Below are positions 20,113 to 29,439 of a stretch of 64,000 bases of DNA, one piece after another. Position numbers and translations under genes: made by a program. This stretch comes from Prorocentrum cordatum. Taxonomy: Eukaryota; Sar; Dinophyceae; Prorocentrales; Prorocentraceae. How positions within the stretch are numbered: position 1 is the first letter of the stretch; each line of letters opens with the position of its first letter. The stretch is from contig CAUYUJ010000898.1 in NCBI GenBank assembly GCA_963575745.1, forward strand, positions 36,001 to 100,000, in the 5' to 3' direction. Under the pieces are notes generated by a model that made no database searches, was not told the origin of the DNA, and saw only the letters and a list, made by a program, of their open reading frames with translations.

Positions 20113-20660
20113 ACCTGGGAACTATTCGGCAACACGCCTCCTCTCCATGGATCGTCCTCCACAACTCTACGCCGGCTACGTGTCTGGTCCGCACGGGCCA
20201 CGACCCACGGAAAGAGAACGCAAGAGGTGCGCGTGGCCGTGCTCTCACCCCTGGCCCGTGTCCCCGACCGACCTCCCTTCTGAGACATGCCGCGGGAGCG
20301 AGCGCTCGAGGCGTCGGGCGCGCCTGCAACAGCAGGCGTACAAGGCAGGCGCCTTGGGCACGGCCGAAAAGACCCTGAGATAAGGCAGCCGTGCCCAAGC
20401 CAGAAACAGTGACAGTCGAGCAAGCCGTGGCGCTCGACCAAGCCTTGATGCGAACCTCGGGCGTCGGCGGAAGAGAAGAGTCCTCGAAGATCCACATCAG
20501 CTGCTGGCCAGCCTCGTGCGGGCAAGGCTCCTCCGCCCGCCTCTGCACCTCCGCAGCTGCGGGGGTGCCGAGAGGGGCAGTTAGGCTCCCTCCGCGGGCG
20601 CTCCTCCTCGACGTGGGCCCCCCCTGAGGGGCCCGCGGTCGGGCGCTGGGGCCCACAAAC
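20113..20660 (-). CDS. Possible exon of an unrecognised protein
   Basis: A long minus-strand frame containing EEPCPHEAGQQLMWIFEDSS, LPPTPEVRIKAWSSATACST and VTVSGLGTAALSQGLFGRAQ looks more protein-like than the alternative frames, which are also open. It is bounded on the right by a TIR element (20663-20892) and runs on the left into the AT-rich palindromes. No motif or splice site confirms it, and a competing minus-strand frame is also open for most of the length. Confidence 0.25.
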
Positions 20661-20662
20661 AT

Positions 20663-20892
20663 TGGAGGCCTCCCAGATGGGGTCGGAGTAGGGGTCGGAG
20701 GGTCGCGCCGCATCGCCGATACATCGGCGATGCATCGGCGATGCATCGGCGATGCACCAGCGATGCATCGTCGACGTCGGCGGTGCATCGGCGACGTCGG
20801 CGCGAAGGAGATCGGGCTCCGCATCGGGGATGCATCGTCGATGCGGCGCGATCCCCCGAGCCCATCCACTCCGACCCTGTCTAGGAAGCCTA
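20663..20892. mobile_element. TIR element with internal GCATCGGCGAT repeats, copy 2
   Basis: Same structure and orientation as 15939-16187: a GGCCTCCCAGATGGGGTCGG left end, GATGCATCGGCGATGCATCG internal repeats, GCGGCGCGATCCCCCGAGCC and CACTCCGACCCTGTCTAGG on the right. The two copies differ mostly in the number of internal repeat words. A short relict of the repeat core is at 54478-54525. Confidence 0.75.
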
Positions 20893-22039
20893 GAAGAATG
20901 GGCCCAGGGCAAACAACTGGCCCCGGGGAAGGGGTCGGGACCTCTGGGGCCGCGGATGGACAGCATCAGAGCGTCGGATGCCTGGGCTCCCCGCCATCTC
21001 CTCGTCCGTGGGGGGGGGGGCGCGGCGAGGGGGCCTCCCTTCGAGGCGACCTGCCGCCCGCCTCCTTGGAGCCCCCCCCCTCGCCACGCACACTCCGCGT
21101 GCCGCTGGCACTAGGTCGGGCATGTCCCCCTACAGGCGGTTTTTGGATGAAAACTAAAAGATAATCAAACAAATAGATCGAAATGGCCAAACGCAATCAA
21201 AAAATCGCCCCCATACTACTTTTGAGAAATTATTCCTCCCGTAGAGGGGCAGGCCCGACGGGAGGAGGCGGCGCGCGCGGGGGGAGGGGGGAGGGGGGAA
21301 CATGCTCAGAGCATGCAGTCTGAGCGCGGGGAGACGCACGCGAGGGTTGGGGGGGGGAAGAGCCAGGGCGGAGGGGGAAGGCGAGGGGAGGACCGCGATC
21401 CGCCACTGTAGCATGCCGCGGCCGTTGCGCGTCGGGCCCCCGAGCTGTCGTCGCTATCCGATCAGCTACTCCTCACCGGAGCACACCTGGACACCCCACA
21501 TGGCCTTGAGTCCAACATGCGCACGGCAGGTTCGTGCCTTTACGGGCGTTTCGGCGCTGGTTTCGGACACCGCGTGGATAGTTCCAGCTTGCAGGATGAT
21601 CTTTCAAAGATCGGCGGTTTCTGGATCGCCAGGTCGTTCCATCTAATATTGGACGATTCTGGGCCACTGGCGGCAGTGAGCCTTGAACGCCCGCGCTGGT
21701 ACGTCGTCGCGTCGACGCGACACGCGTCCCCACAGCTCACTCGCTCGGCGGGGTGGCAGACGTGCGCCGCAGGACGAGTGCACACACACACACACACACA
21801 CAGCGGGCACGTGTGTGGTCAGCGGGCGCGAGCGGGCCGAGGCCGGGTGCCAACGCCTGCCGAGAATCAAGCGGGACGCGCGGGAAACGAGTTGGGGCAC
21901 GCAAGCACACAGCGGACGCAGACAAGCAGAGAGCTTCCGGTTGGGACAGTTGGGGCGCATCCTTCGTCTAGGCTTGAGCTTCCTCAGGGGCACCAGGGCT
22001 TCTGTGAGCCCCTGGGGCCATCAGGGGGTAAGAAGCCTC
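20893..22039. other. Unassigned sequence with one dispersed-repeat segment
   Basis: 20925-20985 shares GGGGAAGGGGTCGGGACCTC, TGGGGCCGCGGAT and CGGATGCCTGGG with 23280-23345, in intron 1 of the gene at 22-24 kb. A (CA)n patch lies at 21780-21802. No gene supported. Confidence 0.4.
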
Positions 22040-22384
22040 CGTGGGCTGTGGGCCACCCGCTGGCAGACCGACTTCGTACTTGACGTGCCCACTGCACAGT
22101 GGCCCTGCCTCCCTGGCCCCCTCTAGCTTGTCGGCCAAGCGGCACTGGCCCGCGGCCTGCTTCGGCAGCATCCAGGCGCAGGGCGCGAAGAGCCTCGGCG
22201 ACAGGGCCAGCCAGCGGGCGCCGGCCCCCGCGCCGCCCGAGGCGCCGGCACGCGAGCGCAGGGGCACGAAGACGACCACCAGAGGCGACAGGTCCGCGAA
22301 TCTGGGGTCCACCGCCGGGCGGAAGTCGAAGGGCCCCCGGACGCCGCAGAAGAGGTCCCCGTCCTCCCAGCGCTCGGCGGGGGC
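22040..22384 (-). CDS. Unrecognised protein, exon 4 (minus strand)
   Basis: Reads APAERWEDGDLFCGVRGPFD, FRPAVDPRFADLSPLVVVFV, PLRSRAGAS, then ARWLALSPRLFAPCAWMLPK and QAAGQCRLADKLEG. Well-mixed, clearly protein-like sequence. Its 5' boundary at 22384 is set by the AG ending the TIR-element intron (CAGAG|GCC), which keeps the frame with exon 3: ...CEEE|APAERW. The right-hand end of coding sequence (in minus sense) is not fixed. The frame is open to about 21968 but becomes Pro/Gly-rich after KLEG. No known family recognised. Confidence 0.6.
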
Positions 22385-22565
22385 CTCTGACGACCTACCA
22401 GACCACACCAACCCAACCCGAAGACGCGAATTTCGGGTTGGGGGGGGGTATTATGGGCTGCGCATGTGTTTTTCCCATGTTCCCCCGACCCCCCGCCCAC
22501 TGGAAATGGAGGGCAAATTGAAGCCTTCGGGTTGGGTTGGGGTGGTTTGGTGGGTGGTGAGCCTC
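22383..22565 (-). mobile_element. Introner: family A TIR element acting as GC-AG intron
   Basis: TIR element 22388-22560 flanked by the direct 5-mer GCCTC (GAGGC on the minus strand) at 22383-22387 and 22561-22565. Arms: TGACGACCTACCAGACCACA and CCAACCCAACCCGAAG, mirrored by CTTCGGGTTGGGTTGGGG and TGGTTTGGTGGGTGGTGA. On the minus strand, splicing after GAG gives an intron 22562-22385 starting GCTCACC and ending GTCAGAG, a GC-AG intron. Both splice dinucleotides fall in the target duplication, and removal rejoins exons 3 and 4 in frame. Related copies: 18423-18599 and 35438-35585. Confidence 0.8.
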
Positions 22566-22808
22566 CTCCTCGCAGACGGCCGGGCAGACGACGGCCTGCC
22601 ACAGCCACAGCTCCAGCGGCAGCCGCCGGTCCAGCACCACCCACTCCCACTCGCCGCCGAGCGCGTCGACCGCCGCCTCGTCGGCGTGCACGCTCCCCCA
22701 GGCGCGGGCGCGCTCGCCGAGGGCGGCCGAGAGGGGCCGCAGCTCCGCGGACGCGTGGTGCTGCTGCGCCCAGTCCAGCGCCTCCGCGTCCAGCCACGGC
22801 GGGGCGTT
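22563..22808 (-). CDS. Unrecognised protein, exon 3 (minus strand)
   Basis: Reads NAPPWLDAEALDWAQQHHAS, AELRPLSAALGERARAWGSV, HADEAAVDALGGEWEWVVLD and RRLPLELWLWQAVVCPAVCE, with good amino-acid variety and amphipathic helices. It lies between two TIR-element introns. The left boundary (22563) is the GC donor described for the intron at 22385-22562. The right boundary (22808) follows the TIR element at about 22809-22989. Frame is kept across both. No family recognised. Confidence 0.65.
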
Positions 22809-22993
22809 CTTCGAGTAGAGGATCGACTACAGAATTGGTGTTCCCCAAACTTGCTTTGTTCGTCGACTCGACGGGAGAGTGCATCTAGTGTCCGCAGACC
22901 TGCGAGCATCATACGCACTTGCCTGCAGGCTCGACGAAGACATCGAGTTTGGGGACCACCACCGCTGTAGCCGATCCCCTGCCCGAGCTCTCC
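22804..22993 (-). mobile_element. Introner: second TIR family between exons 2 and 3
   Basis: A ~181-bp foldback sequence in which nearly the whole left half mirrors the right half. Minus-strand 5' arm CTCGGGCAGGGGATCGGCTA is mirrored by TCGATCCTCTACTCGA, and the inner arms GGTGGTCCCCAAACTCGATG / AAGTTTGGGGAACACCA pair too. Flanking 5-mers AGAGC and AGAAC match at 4 of 5, consistent with an aged 5-bp TSD. Removing the element plus one duplication joins ...SLTLE to NAPPWLD in frame. The boundaries implied are non-canonical (AG-AG or GC-GA), so exact splice sites are uncertain. Confidence 0.7.
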
Positions 22994-23145
22994 AGGGTCA
23001 GGCTGCCACCGTACCTGCCCGCCAGCGCCCGCTGCAGGCCGACCTGCCGCCCGCAGGCCGCCAGCCAGTCCACGTCCGGGCCCGGCGGCACCGCGCCGCC
23101 CCCGCGCGAGCCCCGGCCGCCGCCGCGGCCAGGGGCCTCCATGGG
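22990..23145 (-). CDS. Unrecognised protein, exon 2 (minus strand)
   Basis: Reads GGAVPPGPDVDWLAACGRQV and GLQRALAGRYGGSLTLE. The 3' edge is at about 22990, where the TIR element begins. The 5' edge is near the CCCCATGGAG at about 23142-23133, with Gly/Arg-rich sequence at the start that may or may not be coding. The frame continues into exon 3 once the element is removed. Confidence 0.5.
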
Positions 23146-23640
23146 GAAGCAAGAAGCTATACCCAGAGATCCGAGGATGTGATTTTCTCACTCCGGCAAT
23201 TTTTCCTCGATTTCGGCCTTGGGGGCCCGCCATCGGACCCCGGGACCATCAAAAATGGATCCGGGATGAAAAAACACCCCTGGAGAAGGGGTCGGGACCT
23301 CTGGGGCCGCGGATTGAAGAAAATCTGATCGGCGGATGTCTGGGTATTAAATTAATACTGACACCGCTGCTCCCCAGATCTCTCCCGGCGCGCGTTGTGA
23401 CCAGCACTTCGAGGAGCAGCCGGCCGTGGCGACGAGGGCGTCCCAGGACCCAGACATCCGGCTGCTCCAATTCTCTTGGCGCGTGGACCCCGGAGGTCCG
23501 GACCACTTCCCCAGGACCAGTTTTTCGTCCTGAGTTGTTCTTCGACGCTCCCGAGGCCCGGCGAAGGCCCCCCGAGGCCGCAAACGGCCAAAGCCCCGCT
23601 GCTCCAATCTCTGCTGGAGCGCCGGCTCTCCGGGGAGGCC
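23146..23640 (-). other. Probable intron 1 of the 22-24 kb gene, built from dispersed repeats
   Basis: About 0.5 kb that breaks the frame between exons 1 and 2. It contains a copy of the repeat also seen at 14800-14945 (CCAGTTTTTCGTC, CCCGAGGCCCGGCGAAGGCC), a copy of the GGGGTCGGGACCTCTGGGGC block shared with 20925-20985, and a small palindrome GCTCCAATCTCTGCTGGAGC at about 23609-23628. Splice sites not fixed. Confidence 0.45.
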
Positions 23641-23882
23641 CCGGCAGGCGCCACGGAGGAGCGCACCTGCTCCTCCGCGGCGGCGAGCAGCGCCCCCGGC
23701 AGCGCCAGCTCCCGGGCCAGCTGGCGCCGCAGCGGCCGCAGCCCGGGCGCCAGCGCCGCGGCGCGCCAGGCGCGGGCGGCGGCCGCGGGCGCGAGCAGCT
23801 CCCACAGGCGCCCGGCCGCGAGCTCCAGCGCCCGGCCAAGGGCGGGCTCCGGCAGCGCTGCCGCGCCGCCGCCGGCCGCCAT
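23641..23882 (-). CDS. Unrecognised protein, exon 1 (minus strand)
   Basis: Starts at ATG 23882 with MAAGGGAAALPEPALGRALE, then LAAGRLWELLAPAAAARAWR, AAALAPGLRPLRRQLARELA and LPGALLAAAEEQVRSS. Highly Ala/Leu-rich and helical. The Leu-Pro start and spacing of Leu and Trp recall an F-box only loosely, and I do not claim it. A (CCT)n tract (23929-24212) lies just upstream. No spliced-leader acceptor is identified. Confidence 0.5.
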
Positions 23883-23928
23883 CGCGGCGCCGCGGCGGCG
23901 TCGGGGCGCTCCTCCCCTGCTTCTCCTC

Positions 23929-24212
23929 CTCCTCCTCCTCCTCCTCCTCCTCCTCCTCCCTCCTCCTCCCTCCCTCCCCCTCCTCCTCCTCCTCCTCCTC
24001 GTCCTCCTCCTCCTCCCTCCTCCTCCTCCTCCTCCCTCGTCCTCGTCTCTCCTCCTCCTCGTCCTCGTCCTCCTCCTCCTCCTCCTCCTCCTCTCCTCCT
24101 CCTCCTCCTCCTACTCCTCTTCCTCCTCCTCCTCCTCATCCTCGTCCTCCTCCTCCTCCTCCTCATCCTCCTCATCCTCTTCTTCCTCCTCCTCCTCCTT
24201 CTCCTCCTCCTC
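23929..24212. repeat. (CCT)n tract
   Basis: Plus-strand CCT trinucleotides with CCCT, CGT and CAT interruptions over about 285 bp, upstream (in minus sense) of the exon-1 ATG at 23882. Confidence 0.95.
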
Positions 24213-24215
24213 CGT

Positions 24216-24447
24216 TTGGGCGCCCGAGTTCTCCGGGGTAACTCGGGTCCGGGGTAACTCTTGTTTGGATCCCCGCAAAAACGAACCCGAATTAGCCCTG
24301 ACCCGAGTTACACCTGATGATTTGGGGCCCTGGACGCCCGAGTTATACGGGGTAACTCGGGTCCGGGGTAACTCGGGTTCGGAATCCCGAAAAACGAACC
24401 CGAGTTAGCCCTGACCCGAGTTACCCCTGATGATTCGGGGCTCTGAT
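24216..24447. repeat. Tandem pair of ~115-bp units with internal dyad
   Basis: Two direct copies (about 24216-24330 and 24333-24447) share GGGGTAACTCGGGTCCGGGG, AACGAACCCGARTTAGCCC, GACCCGAGTTAC and CCTGATGATT. Within each unit GGTAACTCGGGTC is mirrored by GACCCGAGTTACC, so each copy can fold. The unit end CTGGACGCCCGAG recalls the terminus of the 213-bp TIR family. Confidence 0.8.
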
Positions 24448-24539
24448 CCGTTCCTGTTCCCAAAAACAACTTTTCCCTGTCGTACCCCGAGGCCGCGGGC
24501 CCGGCATTTCGCCTGAGACACCCTCACCATTTACGAACC

Positions 24540-25050
24540 TGAAGCTTAAACATTGGCAACAGCTTCACAGATGGAGGGCGGGTGGTTATCAAAGTGTGGC
24601 TCTCGCCTTAGCGACACGGACATTCGCGAGCTTCGCAGATGGAGGGCGACTGGTTTTCAACATGTGGCTCTCGCTTTAGCGCCGCGTGCATTCATTCGTT
24701 TTACATAGTTGCAAGAGTCTCACTTATTGAGCGCCACTGCTCTTCAACATGTGGCTCTCGCCTTAGCGCCGCGCATACTCCTTGAAACAATTGCACAAGC
24801 TTCACGGATTGAGGGCGACTGCTTTTCAACATGTGGCTCTCGCCTTAGCACCGCGTGCATTCGTTTTACATATCTGCCAGACTTTCACGACATGAAGGCG
24901 GGTGGTTTCAAAATGCGGCTCTCGCTTTAGCGCCGCGTACATTCGCTGTACAAGTGTGCAAAAACTTCACGGATTGAGAGCGGTTACTTTTCGAAATGCG
25001 GCTCTGGCCTGAGCGCCGCGCACATTCGTTTATACAATATACAAAGGTTT
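24540..25050. repeat. Minisatellite of ~100-bp units, locus 1
   Basis: Five to six copies of a unit with CGGATKGAGGGCGRSTGGTT, TTCAACATGTGGCTCTCGCC, TTAGCGCCGCGYRCATTCGT and TTTACAWRTKTGCAARAGC. The same unit forms a second array at 59597-60330, about 35 kb away. Confidence 0.85.
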
Positions 25051-25754
25051 CACAGATTCCCATGACCAACGTACCATACATGATGTGTTGCAAAGGTTAT
25101 GGATTACGTATGCGGGCGCAACAATTACGTTGATTCGCGGTGCCGAAGTCCCAGAGATGCCGATGTGGCACGATTCAAGCCTGTCAAGACGCAACAATCA
25201 GGTTGATCCGTGGCGCTGGAATCCGGAAGACAATGTATTGACATGCTTCAGAATCTCCAAACGGTTGTCTTCCGACGAGGCAGTTCCCTCAGTGGAGATG
25301 AACCGTTACAGGAGCCCATGAAGAGGGAGCTTTGAGGGAGTGTTTACTCCAACATCGTTGATGACTCTTGAGTTTACACTGGATATCCTTCTCCTCCTCC
25401 TCCTCCTTCTCCTCCTCCTCCTCCACTGTCGGTGTATGAGCGAGAGGAGAGTTCTCAGCCTGTGGCGACTGACCGCTTCTTGGGACTCCCAAGCGTTATG
25501 TCTGCATCGGGATGGTCTCTAAGGACTCCGAAGGGAAATGGGTCGGGGAGGGGGGTGGCAAAACCAGCGTTTCGCTCAAGACGTCCCCACGATCTGGCCG
25601 CGAATGGGCAAGTGTGATAATCCCTCGCGGCTCCCCCTTGGGATGCCCAAGTGCTATGCGCGCTGGAGACGTCCCCACAATCTGAGCGCGAACGGGCAAG
25701 TGTAATACCACCTGGCGGTTCCCCCTTAGGGTGCCGAAAGAATAGGAAACTGGG
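25051..25754. other. Unassigned sequence with short repeats
   Basis: A small (CTC)n patch at 25388-25425 and two related blocks (about 25585-25650 and 25668-25740) sharing GACGTCCCCACRATCTG, GCGAAYGGGCAAGTGTRATA and a CTCCCCCTTGGG-like word. No gene supported. Confidence 0.45.
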
Positions 25755-26310
25755 CTGATTCATCCGATGTTTTACTCATCCTGTAAAACCCATCCGATGC
25801 CTAAATCATCCGCGCCTAACTCATCCGCTGTCATCCGATCCAATCAAATTCTTATGATGCCCATCTCATCCGTGCTAATTCATCCGGTGACTGACTCATC
25901 CGCTGTCTGATTCATCCGGTAATTAAATCACACGGTGCATTACTAAACTTACCCAGACCTAAATCATCCAATGCCCAACTCATGCGGTGACTAACTCATC
26001 CGGTGCCCTAACTCATCCAGTTCCAAACTCACCCTTTGACTGGCCCATCCAATGCCATAACTCATCCGGTGCCCTGTCTCATCCGGTGCCCCAACTCATC
26101 CAGCACCTAATTGATCCAGTACCCTAACTCATCTGATGCCATAACTCATCTGGTGCCCTAACTCATCTGCTGCCCCAACGCATACGGTGCCCTAACTCAT
26201 CCGGTGCCGAACTTATCCAGTCCGTCACTCATCTGGTGCCCCCAAAACTCATCCAAAATAACACATCCGCTGCTCGACTCATCCAGACCTATCTCATCCG
26301 AGCGCAACGG
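25755..26310. repeat. ACTCATCCGGTGCC short tandem repeat, locus 1
   Basis: About 40 imperfect copies of a 10-17 bp unit, CTAACTCATCCGGTGCC or shortened forms. A second array of the same unit is at 31500-32060, and single copies start each unit of the 26.38-27.76 kb array. Confidence 0.9.
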
Positions 26311-26379
26311 AAACACAGAAACCATCGTTCTGGACTCGAGCCGGCAAGGAGAAGAATGGAGAGGAGGAAGGGAAAAGAA

Positions 26380-27760
26380 AACTTGTTTGACTATGAAACG
26401 TAATTTAATCAAGTAAGTTGTCTCAGAGGATTGGCCTTGCCCAATGAACCACTGAAAGCAAGCCACTCGCGATGCACTCACATGGCTTCAGCATCCTCGG
26501 CTCCTGGACAGGAGAAAGAAGAGGAAACCACAGAAAAGATTGAAGAGGAGAAGAGGAGAAGAGAAAAAACCTGCTTGACTACGAAACGTTTTGTAGTCAA
26601 GCAAATTTGCAAAGGCCTGGCCTTGCCCAGTGATCCCCAGAAAGCAAGCCAAAGCGCTAGCGAACACTGAGGCCAACTTACGCTACCTCACGCTGCAATA
26701 CGCGCATCCGGCACTCGACTCATCCGCTGCCTTTCTCATCCGAGTGCACTGGAAACAACGCTCTGGACTCGAGCCCGTAAGGAAAAGAAGAAGAGGAGGG
26801 GGGAAACACATTTGCTTGACTATATAACGCTTTGTACTCGAGCGAATGTTCAAAGGCCTGGCCTTGCCCAGTGGACCCCAGAGAGCAAGCCAAAGCGCCA
26901 GCGACAGCTTGCTTATTACGCTAAATTACGCTATCTCACACAATAAAACACTGATCCGGTGCTCGACTCATCCGATGCCGATCCCATCCGAGAGCAACGG
27001 AAACAAGGAACGATGGCTACAGACTCGAGCCGACAAGGGAAAGAAGGAAGAGGGGAGGAACAGAATAATTGCTTGACTACAAAACGAGTTGTAGCCAAGC
27101 TGATGTTCAAAGGCCTGGTCTTGCCTGGCGGACCCCAGAGAGCAGGCCAAAACGCTAGCAACCGCATGCGCTAACTTACGCTGTCTCACGCTGCAATAAA
27201 CTCATCCAATGCTCGACTCGCCTGGTGCCTATCTGATCCGAACGCAACGAAAACAAGAAACGATCGCCCCGGATTCGAGCCGACAAGAAGAAGAAGGAAG
27301 AGGAGAAGAGGAGAAGAAAAAAAGCTTGACTACAAAACGTTATGTAGTCAAACAAATGTGCAAAGACCTGGCCTTACCCAATGGACCCTAGAGAGCAAGC
27401 GGAAACGCTCGCGACATCAAACGCGAACTTACGCTATCTCACGCTGCAATACAAACACCTGGTATGAACTAGCGCTAACTTGCGCACGTTTACCAGCAAA
27501 CGCCAGGAAGGAGCGCTGAAAACAGGCGCAGCCAGGAAGGAACGCTGAAAACAGGGCTCGTCCGGTGCCGAACCCCTCTGGTCCGTCACCCATCCAGTGC
27601 CCTAAACTCATCCAGCCTATTCGTCCGGTGCTCGATTCATCTGGTGACTAATCACCCGGTGCCTCACACAATCAACAAGGAGGACAAGGAAGAGGAGGAG
27701 AGGAACAGAAAAATTGCTTGACTGCAAAAAATTCTGCAGTCAAGCAATCTGTCTTCAAGG
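26380..27760. repeat. Array of ~180-390 bp units, each with a hairpin
   Basis: Six units, recognised by the hairpin CTTGACTACRAAACG...TTGTAGTCAAG at about 26391, 26574, 26815, 27072, 27326 and 27717. Several hairpins are preceded by GGACTCGAGCCGRCAAGGA and a purine-rich run, and followed by CAAAGGCCTGGCCTTGCCC, ACCCCAGAGAGCAAGCC and TTACGCTATCTCACGCTGCA. The loops are short, so each unit can form a stem of about 11 bp in RNA or DNA. No coding frame spans units. Confidence 0.8.
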
Positions 27761-28277
27761 ATTCTAAATGTCTCTAGTTGGTAAACTTTTCCCCAATGCC
27801 ACGTTCCTGTCAAGCCAGCGGATTAATGTGCGATAGCTAACGAGGTCGCATAGGGCCGGCGGGTGAAATGGTGAAAAAGTCGCGGGCAAAACGCTGGTTT
27901 GTTTTGGAATTCCGACCGACAAACCACATGGCGAAGTGAACATGTTCGTTTGTTGCGAACGCCGTGAGCCAAGCGCAGGTTTTGCAGAACATGTTGGGGA
28001 TGCCTCGAGCGAAACGCTTGATTCTCCTCTTCTCAAAAGAGAATAGACTCTACCCCCCCCCCTCCCCTCGGACTTAACGCTTCCCCCTGGGATAATATAA
28101 TTTCATATATATATATATATACACACACATATATATATAGATATACTGCACACTCGTCCATCCTAAATATGAAATCATATCATCCCAGCCAAACCGGTAT
28201 CCCCCCCTGAGGTTCCCTTGAAAAAACACTATGCGGTGACATGTTTTGTTCTAACATAGCACTTGTTCACTAATCCC
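27761..28277. other. Unassigned sequence with a (TA)n/(CA)n patch
   Basis: A compound (AT)n/(AC)n microsatellite lies at about 28105-28145. No gene seen. Confidence 0.45.
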
Positions 28278-28755
28278 TTGCAAAAAAAAGGACGAAGTGC
28301 GCACGCGCGCGTCGTCGCGCGCGCATGCCGAAATCCTTCAAAAACCCTCGGCCTCGGTGCCGGAAGGATTTCGCAATCGAGTTTCCAAAAAACATACAAA
28401 AACACAGGGTTTCGCAACACTGATGTGCTAAAAAAGCTTCCGCGCGAGCTCTTGCGAAATCTTAAGAAAACCATTGGTTGTTCAAGATTTTCACAACATG
28501 CTACCAAACGGGCTTCGCGCGCGCGCATGTCGAAATCTGTCAAACGCCCTTGCGCGTGTGCAGTCGCGAGAATCCTCTGCAAAAAAAAGAAACGAAGTGC
28601 AGACGCGCGCGTCGTCGCGGGCGTACGCCGAAAACCTTCAAAATCCATCGGTGTCGGAAGGATTTCAAAATCGTGCGTCCAAACAACCTACAAAAACCCA
28701 GGGCTTCGCAACACGGATTTTCAACAAAAGCGTGCGCGCGCGCTCTTGCGTCGTC
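28278..28755. repeat. Direct duplication of a ~180-bp unit
   Basis: 28278-28460 and 28574-28755 share TGCAAAAAAAAGRAMGAAGT, GCGCGCGTCGTCGCG, CGAAAWCCTTCAAAA, CGGAAGGATTTC, a TACAAAAACMCAGGGYTTCG-like word, CAACAC and GCGCGCGCTCTTGCG. The minus-strand frames through both give similar proteins, as a duplication would, and I do not take that as evidence of a gene. Confidence 0.8.
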
Positions 28756-29255
28756 GCCGTCCTCCCTCCTCCCGCGTCGTCGTCGTCGCCTACGTCGTCC
28801 TCTGTCTTTTCTCGTGTTCGTCGTCGTCGTCCTCTTTGCGTCGTGGTCGTTTCCGTCGTCGTTGTCGCCGTGGTCGTCCTTCCTCCTCCTCCCACGTCGT
28901 CGTCGTCGTCCGTCGTCGGCGTCTCGTCGTCGTCCCTCCTATTTCGTCGCCGTCGTCGTCGTCGTTGTCGTCGTCGTCTTCCCTCCTCCCTCGTCGTTGT
29001 CGTCGTCGGCGTCGCCGTCCTTCCTCCTTCGTCGTCGTTCGCGTCGTCGCCGTCCTCCCTCCTCCCTCGTCGTTGTCGTCGTTGTCGTCGTTGCCGCCGT
29101 CGTCGTCCTTCCTCCTCCCTCGTCGTCGCCTTCGTTGGCGTCGTCGTCGGCGTCGTCGTCTTCGTCGTCGGCGTCGGCGTCGTTGTCGTCGTCGAAGTCG
29201 TCGGAGACGTCGTCGGCGTCGTCCTAGTCGTTGTCGTCGGTGTCGTCGTAGTCGG
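28750..29255. repeat. (GTC)n trinucleotide tract
   Basis: About 0.5 kb of GTC/CTC/GCC trinucleotides on the plus strand. Every frame is open. Ser/Val/Arg and Asp/Thr homopolymer products are artefacts. Confidence 0.95.
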
Positions 29256-29439
29256 TCTGAAGAGGTTTTGCAAACCAAGTTGCGGGTGGGTGGGTGGGAT
29301 GTTTGCGCGAGCAGTGGAGAGGACAGCTTCAAGACGGTCAAAGTGGTTTTGTTCCATAGATTGTTCCGCTCCTGGGGCTCGGAAATGTTGCGTTTTGCGC
29401 GAGGATCCTACAGATTACCCTAGGGCGCGCCTCAGAGCG

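Noticed and set aside
23700-23882. F-box at the N-terminus of the 22-24 kb gene
   Set aside because: Leu-Pro start and Leu/Trp spacing are suggestive, but the sequence is so Ala/Leu-rich that chance is likely.
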